Of a DNA stretch of 5,958 nucleotides, positions 1 to 5,958 are shown piece by piece. Position 1 is the first letter of the stretch. The number at the start of each line of letters is the position of its first letter. Location: NCBI GenBank assembly GCA_021796055.1, contig JAJYOS010000441.1, positions 1-5,958 of the forward strand, given 5' to 3'. This DNA comes from Bacteroidota bacterium. GTDB taxonomy: Bacteria > Bacteroidota > Kryptoniia > Kryptoniales > JAKASW01. The notes under the pieces are model-generated. The model saw nothing but the letters and a program-made list of their open reading frames with translations. It did no database searches and had not been told where the DNA came from. Both the position numbers and the translations under genes were made by a program.

Positions 1-119
1 TTTGAAACCAAATTCATATTGAGCTGAATCCGACGAACGATTATATAGGTCTTGCCGATCCAAGTCGTTTTTATTCGCCTCGCCGCATCGAGATCGGGAT
101 TTCGTTGGGAAATCAATGA
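1..119 (+). CDS. C-terminal end of an outer-membrane beta-barrel protein, probably a TonB-dependent receptor (5'-truncated by the window)
   Basis: The frame ending at TGA 117-119 is open for 37 codons and ends in DPSRFYSPRRIEIGISLGNQ. An Asp-Pro-Ser-Arg-Phe turn, a Pro-Arg pair and then an alternating Ile/Leu/Gly strand is how many FCB-group TonB-dependent receptors finish their last barrel strand. Such receptors often precede secreted Fn3 proteins and PorV-like genes in these bacteria. The final residues are Asn-Gln rather than the usual terminal aromatic, so the beta-signal is atypical. The same frame has a TGA at 3-5, while frame 1 reads FETKF over the first bases, so the true reading frame may be shifted within the first 20 bases by an error or mutation. 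The stop lies 31 bases before the next start, which suggests co-transcription. The family call rests on a short tail only. Confidence 0.5.
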
Positions 120-136
120 ACGAAGGTGATGAGTAT

Positions 137-143
137 GAGGAGA
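137..143 (+). promoter_or_regulatory. Ribosome binding site of the large secreted-protein gene
   Basis: GAGGAGA lies 7 bases before ATG 151, a normal Shine-Dalgarno position. It supports 151 as the start. Two earlier ATGs (129 and 135) are in another frame and reach a stop at 156-158, so they encode at most a 9-residue peptide overlapping the true start. No separate promoter is visible in the 31-base gap, consistent with read-through from the upstream gene. Confidence 0.6.
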
Positions 144-150
144 AGAATTT

Positions 151-3100
151 ATGAGTAATATATTTCGAATTTCGGAACATCCTTTCTCGTTTTTGCTCAT
201 TATCATATTATTAATAGCACCCTTTCGAGCATGGGGCCAGCTTTTGCCTGATACGCCTGCAAACTTAAGAGGACAAATAAGTGCCGAACGCGAGGGCACG
301 CACGATGCCAACAATATAAGGACGACATTCTACAACTACGGGATGGTGGGAGATTATTACGGTAATTACGGCGACCCGACAAAGGTCCCCCTGAGCGTGT
401 TTCATTCGGTTGAAGTTCCGAAAGGAAGTGGAATGAATTATTCCGACGGTATCACACCGTTTGTACTTGCGAAGATAAATCAACGAAACGGAAACCCCAC
501 TTATATCATGGAGACAGGCTACCGCGAGCGCCAAGGGATAAGCCCGAATCACATTCCCCCGCGTGTCATGCGCTTTGAACCACGTCCCGGTTATTTTCAG
601 GCTGATCCGGCAATCAACGTGGGGAGATCACCTGCGATCAGTAACGACCCCAGGACCTGGCCTGCCACCTGGCCCGATAAGGCTAACGACCCAACTGATC
701 CGGGCTGGCCCGGTTCATGGGACGGCTATTTTGGCAAAAGACCAAATGCCGATCAGGAAAGCTACACGGTCATGGACGACGATTTTTATGATGCATGGAA
801 TAATTATCCAGAACATGCCGCCAATCCAAACATCCCACTTAGTCCAAACAATTACTATCCTGACAGCCGGGATTCAACTCGATGCGGACTGGGATTGATG
901 GTCCAAGTACGTGGGTTTCAATGGGCTAACGTCCAGGCACAGAACGTGATCTTTTGGCACTACGACATATTCAATGAAGGAACAACGGACTACAATAATA
1001 ACATAATTTTCGGATTGTATATGGACTCCGGAGTCGGAAGCTCATCAATGTTTAACTGTGACGGTGTTAATTCTGGAGATGAAGACGATGCGTCTTACGT
1101 TTCCTTTTTTAAGACAGGACATGGCAACGATTCCACTAAAATAAATTTGGTTTACTGCTGGTCTCTCGGCGGACATGGAGTCGATCTCACGAGCAATTGC
1201 GCAAAGACAGGCTACCTAGGCTATGCTTATATGGAGACCCCCGGCAACTCGTACGACGGCATCGACAATGACAATGATGGAATCACAGATGAGAGTCAAC
1301 ACAGTGGTCCTGGGCAAAAGATCGTGGGACAGGATAACATCATGGCTTGGATAAAAGCTCATCCTGAAAAGTATAACATTACCAAGTTCCAAGCCTATTA
1401 TGGTCCTATCACACAAACACCGGCATATCGTGCGGGCGTATGGTGGACAGGTGATGAAAACATGAATTGGGTAGCCTCGCTCGACGACGTAGGGGCAGAT
1501 GGGATCCCTAACACGCATGACATAGGTGAAGGCGACGGTATTCCAACTGAAGGCGAGCCCAATTTCGATATAACCGATATTAATGAATCTGACCAAATTG
1601 GTTTGACCGGATTCAAGATGAACCGCATAGGAGCCGGCGCAAATAACCCCGGCGGACCCGTAGATAACGTGGTATTTTTCACTGATGTCAGCCATTGGCC
1701 CGAGAGACTTTATGATATGTGGACATCTCCTGTCGAAGCAGATAGGTTTGACTCTCCTGTTGTTCTGGATTATAATATCGGTTTTCTCTTCGCATCTGGG
1801 ACTTTCATCTTGAATGCTGGCAATGATGATCGTTTCAGCCTTGCGCTTGCGTACGGCAGCGACTTGTATGAGCTTGAACACACCGTCCACATCGTGCAAC
1901 TAATTTACAATGCCAGCTATCAGTTCGCAGTTCCGCCGCCGATGCCTACACTCACTGCCGAAACAGGTGACCACTACGTTCGATTGTCATGGGATGACGC
2001 AGCTGAAAAAGGAATAGATCCGATTACTAACTTGAACGATTTTGAGGGATATCGTATTTATCGTTCTACCGACCCCGAGTTTCTTGATCCTCGTGTGGTA
2101 ACAAACGCACGGGGAACCGGTGCGATAGGAAATGGGAAACCAATTGCGCAGTTTGATTTGAAGGACGGGATTCAAGGATACTCAAGCGTGACGGTCGAAG
2201 GCACGGCGTACTATCTTGGCAGCGAAACGGGCATTACTCACACCTTCACAGATACAACGGTTAAGAATGGACAAGATTACTTCTATGCGGTTACGGCCTA
2301 TAACTACGGCTCTGATTCACTCGGATATTATCCTTCTGAAAATGCGATAGCCGTATCCCGCACACAGCTTGGTGGTACAATTTTACCGAAGAATGTTGTA
2401 GAGGTGCGGCCGGGGCCGAAAGCGCTGGGCTATGTTCCTGCATCGACAAACAATATACAACATTCCTCCGGCGAAGGTGCGGGAACGCTGCAAGTTCAGG
2501 TCGTCAATTCTAATATCGTACCACAGCAGCATCATTACTTCATTTCCTTCAGATCCAGTGCTGCAGACAGCGTTGCCGCAGAATTCTACGACATGCACGA
2601 TAGTACCACAGGCGCAACCAATATTCTCGGTGGGCAGGACCTTGCGGCCGCCGGCGTTGGGCCCACTGCAGATGGTCTTCTCCCGATCATATACTCGATA
2701 CCCACGGTAGAGGTCGATACCGCCTCCAGCGGTTGGATAAACAGCGCAACTGCCAACTTGACCAACATTATGGTTCCGACTTATGTGCAGAATCAATACC
2801 TCGGTCAGAATCCGACGCCGATCAATTACCGGCGGGCGGGATATCCGGGCAGCCTGACAATAACGTTTAGTAATGTACCTCTCGACACTTCTATGGCAAA
2901 AGTTCCAACAACCACCTTTCCACGTGAGCCGGTGAACTTTAGGGTGATCTCGCATACCGACAGCGGGGATGTTAATCTCAAATGCTTCTTCTACGATCCC
3001 AACAAAGATGGGAAGCTCGATGCCCGCAATAAGTACATCGACGTTGCAACATATGACAAGAAGACCAAAGCCTATTGGTCCACATGGCGAATTCAATTTG

Positions 3101-3570
3101 ACACAACAGGGCTCTCTTCAGGGAGGCAGTTCGTTCCACCGGGAGTTGGCGACGTGTACCAGCTTGCTTTGAAACTCCCTCTTGCTCCGGCGGATACATT
3201 CAGTTTCACCACCAATGCGCAGGCTGTAAGCAATGCCGATGCAAAGTCCGCGTTTGCGGTGAACCATCCGTATGTTGTGCCTAATCCCTACGTTGCGTCG
3301 GCCAGTTTTGAGCCTGCTCCATTTGCGGTATTCGGCCGTGGAGATCGGAGGATAGAATTCAGAAGTCTACCGCGGAGCTGTACCATAAGGATATATACCG
3401 TTCACGGGGACCTTGTCCAGACGTTGTACTTAAACAATTCGACTTCCGGTATGGTTGCGTGGGATCTGAGAACGAAGGACAATCTTGATGTTGCACCGGG
3501 TTTGTACGTATATCAAGTTGATGCCGGACCCGTGGGAAAATACATCTGCAAGTTTGCCATCATCAAATGA
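151..3570 (+). CDS. Large secreted fibronectin type III protein with calcium-type loops and a T9SS type A-like C-terminal sorting domain
   Basis: The product has 1139 residues. Residues 1-29 form a signal peptide: a hydrophobic stretch at 12-25 and probable cleavage at AWG|Q. Residues 30-590 are an unrecognised region rich in Trp, Pro, Asn and Asp. It has a Trp-rich block around 170-210 (two TWP-like steps, then GWPG, DGYFG, ADQES and MDDD), a DxDxDG loop at 372-377 (DNDNDG) and an acidic DGIP-type segment at about 445-473. Residues 595-745 look like a fibronectin type III domain: LSWD at 612-615, GYRIYR at 633-638 and YFYAVTAYN at 710-718. Residues 746-1040 are beta-rich and of unknown fold, with an EF-hand-like loop D949-x-N-x-D-G-x-L-D957. 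The last 95 residues (NPY at 1045, IRIY at 1079, WDL, GLYVY at 1117, final KFAIIK) fit a type A sorting or FlgD-Ig-like domain. Such domains direct export by T9SS and surface attachment. The PorV-like gene directly downstream supports this. No catalytic motif was recognised, so an adhesive, structural or ligand-binding role is inferred only. Bases 2553-2678 recur inverted at the window end. Confidence 0.9.
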   Translation: MSNIFRISEHPFSFLLIIILLIAPFRAWGQLLPDTPANLRGQISAEREGTHDANNIRTTFYNYGMVGDYYGNYGDPTKVPLSVFHSVEVPKGSGMNYSDGITPFVLAKINQRNGNPTYIMETGYRERQGISPNHIPPRVMRFEPRPGYFQADPAINVGRSPAISNDPRTWPATWPDKANDPTDPGWPGSWDGYFGKRPNADQESYTVMDDDFYDAWNNYPEHAANPNIPLSPNNYYPDSRDSTRCGLGLMVQVRGFQWANVQAQNVIFWHYDIFNEGTTDYNNNIIFGLYMDSGVGSSSMFNCDGVNSGDEDDASYVSFFKTGHGNDSTKINLVYCWSLGGHGVDLTSNCAKTGYLGYAYMETPGNSYDGIDNDNDGITDESQHSGPGQKIVGQDNIMAWIKAHPEKYNITKFQAYYGPITQTPAYRAGVWWTGDENMNWVASLDDVGADGIPNTHDIGEGDGIPTEGEPNFDITDINESDQIGLTGFKMNRIGAGANNPGGPVDNVVFFTDVSHWPERLYDMWTSPVEADRFDSPVVLDYNIGFLFASGTFILNAGNDDRFSLALAYGSDLYELEHTVHIVQLIYNASYQFAVPPPMPTLTAETGDHYVRLSWDDAAEKGIDPITNLNDFEGYRIYRSTDPEFLDPRVVTNARGTGAIGNGKPIAQFDLKDGIQGYSSVTVEGTAYYLGSETGITHTFTDTTVKNGQDYFYAVTAYNYGSDSLGYYPSENAIAVSRTQLGGTILPKNVVEVRPGPKALGYVPASTNNIQHSSGEGAGTLQVQVVNSNIVPQQHHYFISFRSSAADSVAAEFYDMHDSTTGATNILGGQDLAAAGVGPTADGLLPIIYSIPTVEVDTASSGWINSATANLTNIMVPTYVQNQYLGQNPTPINYRRAGYPGSLTITFSNVPLDTSMAKVPTTTFPREPVNFRVISHTDSGDVNLKCFFYDPNKDGKLDARNKYIDVATYDKKTKAYWSTWRIQFDTTGLSSGRQFVPPGVGDVYQLALKLPLAPADTFSFTTNAQAVSNADAKSAFAVNHPYVVPNPYVASASFEPAPFAVFGRGDRRIEFRSLPRSCTIRIYTVHGDLVQTLYLNNSTSGMVAWDLRTKDNLDVAPGLYVYQVDAGPVGKYICKFAIIK
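2553..2678 (+). repeat. 126-bp inverted repeat, copy 1 (inside the large secreted-protein gene)
   Basis: This stretch codes for residues 802-843 of the large secreted protein. Its reverse complement appears at 5833-5958 with one difference: T at 2622 corresponds to a complement G in the other copy, changing codon AAT (Asn) to AAG (Lys). Homology stops abruptly after 2678. At the other edge, the second copy runs into the window end, so the full length is unknown. Since the reading frame here is intact and the family features continue on both sides, this copy is taken as the original. Confidence 0.97.
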
Positions 3571-3574
3571 GACT

Positions 3575-3580
3575 GAGGGG
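3575..3580 (+). promoter_or_regulatory. Ribosome binding site that decides the PorV-like start
   Basis: GAGGGG lies 7 bases before ATG 3588. The earlier in-frame ATG at 3567, which overlaps the upstream stop as ATGA, has no purine-rich site before it. The later start also gives a more typical signal peptide beginning MRRF. Translational coupling from 3567 remains possible and would add seven residues. Confidence 0.5.
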
Positions 3581-3587
3581 CGAGAAA

Positions 3588-4661
3588 ATGAGAAGGTTTG
3601 AAGTTAAGAGGTTAAGACTCACCGCCTCAGCGTTTTTGCGGTTTTCTTTTGTTGTTCTTTTCTGCTCGTTCTCCACGATCATGGCACAGTCAAAGGTGGG
3701 AACGACCGTAGGCCAGTTTCTGCTGATTGAGCCGAGTGCCCGCACGGCGGCAATGGGAAATGCCGGTGTGAGCGGTTTGAATGAGGCTATTTCTGCCTAT
3801 TACAATCCGGGTGCCCTCGGAGCCATGCTGAACTCGGATGTGGAATTCACTCACTCGACCTGGCTCGCAGGCATAACTTACGATTACGCTACCGCTGCGA
3901 TTAAAGTCGGTTCGGACAATACCCTACTTTTGAGCGTGACCGCACTTAATTCAGGGAGTATTGAAGTTAGGACTGTGGATCAGCCTCTTGGCACCGGGGA
4001 ACAATACTCCGTGTCTGATTTGGCAGTCGGAGTAGGCTACGGTCAACGAATCACGGATAGATTCTCTGCCGGCATGCAGGCAAAGTATATTCAAGAGACA
4101 ATCTGGCACACTTCGATGGATGCGTTCGCTGTGGATTTTGGCACCTTGTATGACATTATTCCGGACGTCCTGCGGCTTGGTGCAAGTATCTCGAACTTCG
4201 GAACCAAGGGAAGATTTGAGGGGACTGATATCCAAATTACTTATGCTCCTAATCCATCCAACAACGGAGACAATAATAGTCTACCGGGCCAGGCGCTTAC
4301 AGACAGCTACCCGCTTCCGATCCTCTTTCGTGTCGGACTCGGGTACAAACTTAAGATTGGAGATAACAACGTTTTCAACTTTGTTCTTGACGCGTATCAT
4401 CCGAACGACAACACTGAAAGCATAAGCTTCGGAGGCGAGTGGAAGTTCATGAAGATGTTTTCGCTTCGCGCAGGGTACCAGAACCTGCGCGGAGGGGATA
4501 TCAGCCTTTCAGGATACCAAAGCGACGCTAGCTCTGGATTGACACTCGGAGCCGGAGTGGAGTACGATATGGGGAATTACCTGTTCAGGTTTGATTATGG
4601 GTACGCCAATGCCGGAAGACTTGGATACACCCAGAGATTTACAGTAGGACTTGGTTTTTGA
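3588..4661 (+). CDS. PorV/PorQ-family outer-membrane beta-barrel protein
   Basis: The product has 357 residues, or 364 if translation starts at 3567. Residues 1-33 form a signal peptide: Arg/Lys-rich start, hydrophobic core about 19-32, cleavage at IMA|Q. The mature protein opens with the family hallmark VGQFLLIEPSARTAAMGNAG (41-60), followed by YYNPGALG at 71-78, where an Asn-Pro turn follows the first hairpin. Many alternating amphipathic strands follow and the chain ends in RFTVGLGF, a terminal-Phe signal typical of barrels inserted by the BAM machinery. In Bacteroidota, PorV binds the C-terminal signals of T9SS cargo and carries them from the translocon to the PorU sortase. The wider PorV/PorQ family is heavily duplicated in some FCB lineages and most members are uncharacterised. 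The gene starts 17 bases after a gene whose product ends in a sorting-like domain, so a partner role for that cargo is plausible. Family confidence is high; whether it is the housekeeping PorV or a paralogue cannot be told here. Confidence 0.88.
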   Translation: MRRFEVKRLRLTASAFLRFSFVVLFCSFSTIMAQSKVGTTVGQFLLIEPSARTAAMGNAGVSGLNEAISAYYNPGALGAMLNSDVEFTHSTWLAGITYDYATAAIKVGSDNTLLLSVTALNSGSIEVRTVDQPLGTGEQYSVSDLAVGVGYGQRITDRFSAGMQAKYIQETIWHTSMDAFAVDFGTLYDIIPDVLRLGASISNFGTKGRFEGTDIQITYAPNPSNNGDNNSLPGQALTDSYPLPILFRVGLGYKLKIGDNNVFNFVLDAYHPNDNTESISFGGEWKFMKMFSLRAGYQNLRGGDISLSGYQSDASSGLTLGAGVEYDMGNYLFRFDYGYANAGRLGYTQRFTVGLGF

Positions 4662-4882
4662 ACGGTGGAACACGGGTGGATGGAAATAATTTTGCCTGTG
4701 CTCAAGAGTCTCGGTAATTCATCAGTTAGAGAAACGAGGACAACTTTGATAAGGTTTGAGTTTCAATGGCCCCGATAGTGGCAGTAGAGTATGGAAACCT
4801 TAGCAAGGACCGGCTCCGCTATCCTTGTTCAGGACGACACGGCGCGTGTAATTGTTCTAACCACTTTTTCGGGATTGTCTGA

Positions 4883-5832
4883 ATGCACCGATCTCTTACA
4901 AGACCACTCCAATATTTACTCTTCTTGCTTTTCTTGACTTGCACATCCGTTTTCTCAAACGATCCTTCTTCCGGAACGATGGCGCTTTACGACCAGCGAT
5001 AGTTCAGTTTATGTTAATCCCCAGTTCGTCGACGGCACCTGGGCACGTATCGAAGTTCCATCATACTGGGGTTATCTCGGCATCGCATGGTACCGCGTGC
5101 ATTTCAGGATTCAGAAGGCCTTGGCCGGAGACAGCGTTTACTTTGTTCTCGGCCAGATTGATGATGCAGACGAATCGTATCTGAACGGTGTGCGTATCGG
5201 AGGGATGGGCCGATTTCCTCCTGATTCGGAGACCGCATACGATAAGCTTCGCATTTACAAGATTCCGACTAAATTGTTGAAAGCGACCAATGTTCTCGCA
5301 GTACGTGTGTACAACATGGTCGGACCGGGGGGTATCGTCTATGGCCCGATTGGAATTTATAATCAGCGCGACTATCAGAAACAGTTCAATCCACCTCGGG
5401 GCCCCAAGAAGTCGTTCTATCAGCTTGTGACGTCGAACGGACCAATTGCTGCGGTGTATAACGAACGGCGTGCCGAGGTAGAAGAAGTCTTGCCGGATAT
5501 TTTTCAAGCTTACGACTCTGCTAATTATGTGGAACCGTTCTTACGAAAAATTGCTATCACAACAAAGTCACGGCCGATCAAGACTTTCTATAAAGACAAT
5601 ACGCACGTTATTACCGTTATGTATCCCAACCTCCATGTTAACTACTTTGCTCCATTCACCACCGAAGAAAAAGTCTTTTATGTTGTTATCTCCGGCCCCC
5701 AAGCAAACGTTGCGCAGTGTTCAATCACTTATGAAAAACAGAAAACGGATGTGCTTGTCGACTCCGTGCTTTTCAAGCGATCACACGATCGCGCGGAAAA
5801 ATATTTCATGCTCAGTTTCGTCGACTCACTCC
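4883..5832 (+). CDS. Secreted protein with a beta-galactosidase-type jelly-roll (sugar-binding-like) domain; frameshifted near its start and interrupted at its 3' end
   Basis: ATG 4883 opens a signal peptide (MHRSLTRPLQ, then the hydrophobic YLLFLLFLTC) in a frame that stops at TAG 5000-5002. The body lies in the +1 frame, open from 4938 onward, starting QTILLPERWRF at about 4956. Removing one base from the T run at 4950-4953 joins the two as TSVSQTILLPERWRF, with a sensible cleavage site before Gln. No ATG, GTG or TTG exists in the body frame between its upstream stop (4935-4937) and the domain, so the join looks real. In joined numbering, residues 33-160 resemble the galactose-binding-like jelly roll of GH2 and sialate O-acetylesterase proteins: ERWRF, GIAWYRVHF, LGQIDDADESYLNG, GRFPP, NVLAVRVYN and GPGGIVYGPIGIY. 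Residues 160-317 (from KSFYQLVTSNG) I do not recognise. No catalytic residues can be assigned. After 5832 the frame continues open, but into an antisense copy of the large secreted-protein gene, so the native 3' end is missing. No good Shine-Dalgarno site precedes 4883. It could be a pseudogene, or intact apart from a sequencing error. Confidence 0.72.
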
Positions 5833-5958
5833 AGACCATCTGCAGTGGGCCCAACGCCGGCGGCCGCAAGGTCCTGCCCACCGAGAATCTTGGTTGCGCC
5901 TGTGGTACTATCGTGCATGTCGTAGAATTCTGCGGCAACGCTGTCTGCAGCACTGGAT
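5833..5958 (-). repeat. 126-bp inverted repeat, copy 2 (terminal, antisense fragment of the large secreted-protein gene)
   Basis: Read on the minus strand, this is 125/126 identical to 2553-2678 and encodes the same 42 residues with one Asn-to-Lys change (base 5889). Leaving the repeat on the minus strand, the frame reads Leu-Glu and then stops at TGA (bases 5828-5826). It therefore does not continue as a paralogue of the large secreted protein. On the plus strand it is read in frame by the jelly-roll gene, giving a Cys/Gly-rich stretch that is only the antisense of another gene. The copy runs to the window edge. A chimeric join is the simplest explanation, with a genuine inverted duplication as the alternative. 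Confidence 0.95.

Noticed and set aside
1216..1899. Open antisense frame of 227 codons within the large secreted-protein gene
   Set aside because: It lies opposite the coding frame, its composition is unlike a folded protein and it has no recognisable motif. It is a codon-usage shadow.
2383..3096. Open antisense frame of 237 codons within the large secreted-protein gene
   Set aside because: It is the shadow of a well-supported coding frame, has no Shine-Dalgarno site that I can see and no domain-like composition. It matters only because the jelly-roll gene reads into the same antisense frame at the window end.
4746..4760. TTGATA and TAAGGTTTG considered as -35/-10 or Bacteroidota-type (TAnnTTTG) promoter elements for the third gene
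   Set aside because: No matching -10 box is found at the right distance, and the Bacteroidota-type element has three rather than two spacer bases.
4802..4829. Hairpin AGCAAGGA / TCCTTGTT with a 12-base loop, considered as a terminator after the PorV-like gene
   Set aside because: The stem is 8 pairs including one G-U, the loop is long and no T run follows. It is too weak to call a terminator.
4766..4882. Small 38-codon ORF (MAPIVAVEYGNLSKDRLRYP..., with a short Cys-rich end) whose stop TGA is directly followed by ATG 4883
   Set aside because: The stop-start arrangement is suggestive, but there is no well-placed ribosome binding site and no recognisable motif. An ORF of this length arises easily by chance in a 221-base gap.
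4939..5184. 81-codon ORF starting MHIRFLKRSF overlapping the start of the jelly-roll gene
   Set aside because: It is out of frame with the recognisable jelly-roll domain over most of its length and its translation has no family features.
5527..5925. 132-codon ORF on the plus strand at the window end
   Set aside because: It is out of frame with the jelly-roll gene and its last third is simply the antisense of the duplicated segment.

Overview
The window looks like chromosomal DNA from a Gram-negative member of the Fibrobacterota-Chlorobiota-Bacteroidota (FCB) superphylum, most like Ignavibacteria, Kryptonia or KSB1-type lineages. This is a recognition-based inference. It rests on three things: a large secreted protein with a fibronectin type III domain and a type A type IX secretion (T9SS)-like C-terminal domain, a PorV/PorQ-family outer-membrane barrel directly behind it, and what looks like the C-terminus of a TonB-dependent receptor directly in front. 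I see no rRNA, tRNA, CRISPR array or insertion sequence.

Layout, all genes on the + strand. Positions 1-119 hold the last 37 codons of an outer-membrane barrel protein, probably a TonB-dependent receptor. Positions 151-3570 encode a secreted 1139-residue multidomain protein: signal peptide, large Trp/Pro/Asn/Asp-rich N-terminal region with calcium-type loops, Fn3 domain, beta-rich region and sorting-like C-terminal domain. A PorV/PorQ-like barrel follows at 3588-4661 after only 17 bases, with an alternative start at 3567 that overlaps the preceding stop codon. After a 221-base gap without a convincing gene, a third gene runs from 4883. It encodes a secreted protein with a beta-galactosidase-type jelly-roll (sugar-binding-like) domain. 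Its signal peptide and body lie in different frames, separated by an apparent one-base insertion near 4950-4953.

The last 126 bases (5833-5958) are an inverted, 125/126-identical copy of 2553-2678, inside the large secreted-protein gene. The copy interrupts the third gene and runs off the window edge. The leading explanation is a chimeric join or assembly/amplification artefact at a contig end. A real inverted duplication, or even an invertible segment, cannot be excluded from the sequence alone. With the frameshift in the third gene and an in-frame stop in the first codons of the window, it means the edges should be read with caution.

Working model (inference): receptor, secreted cargo and PorV-like barrel form one transcription unit in which the barrel serves the export or surface anchoring of the adjacent cargo. 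The downstream jelly-roll protein suggests carbohydrate is handled at the cell surface. No known defence, mobile or biosynthetic system is recognisable here.
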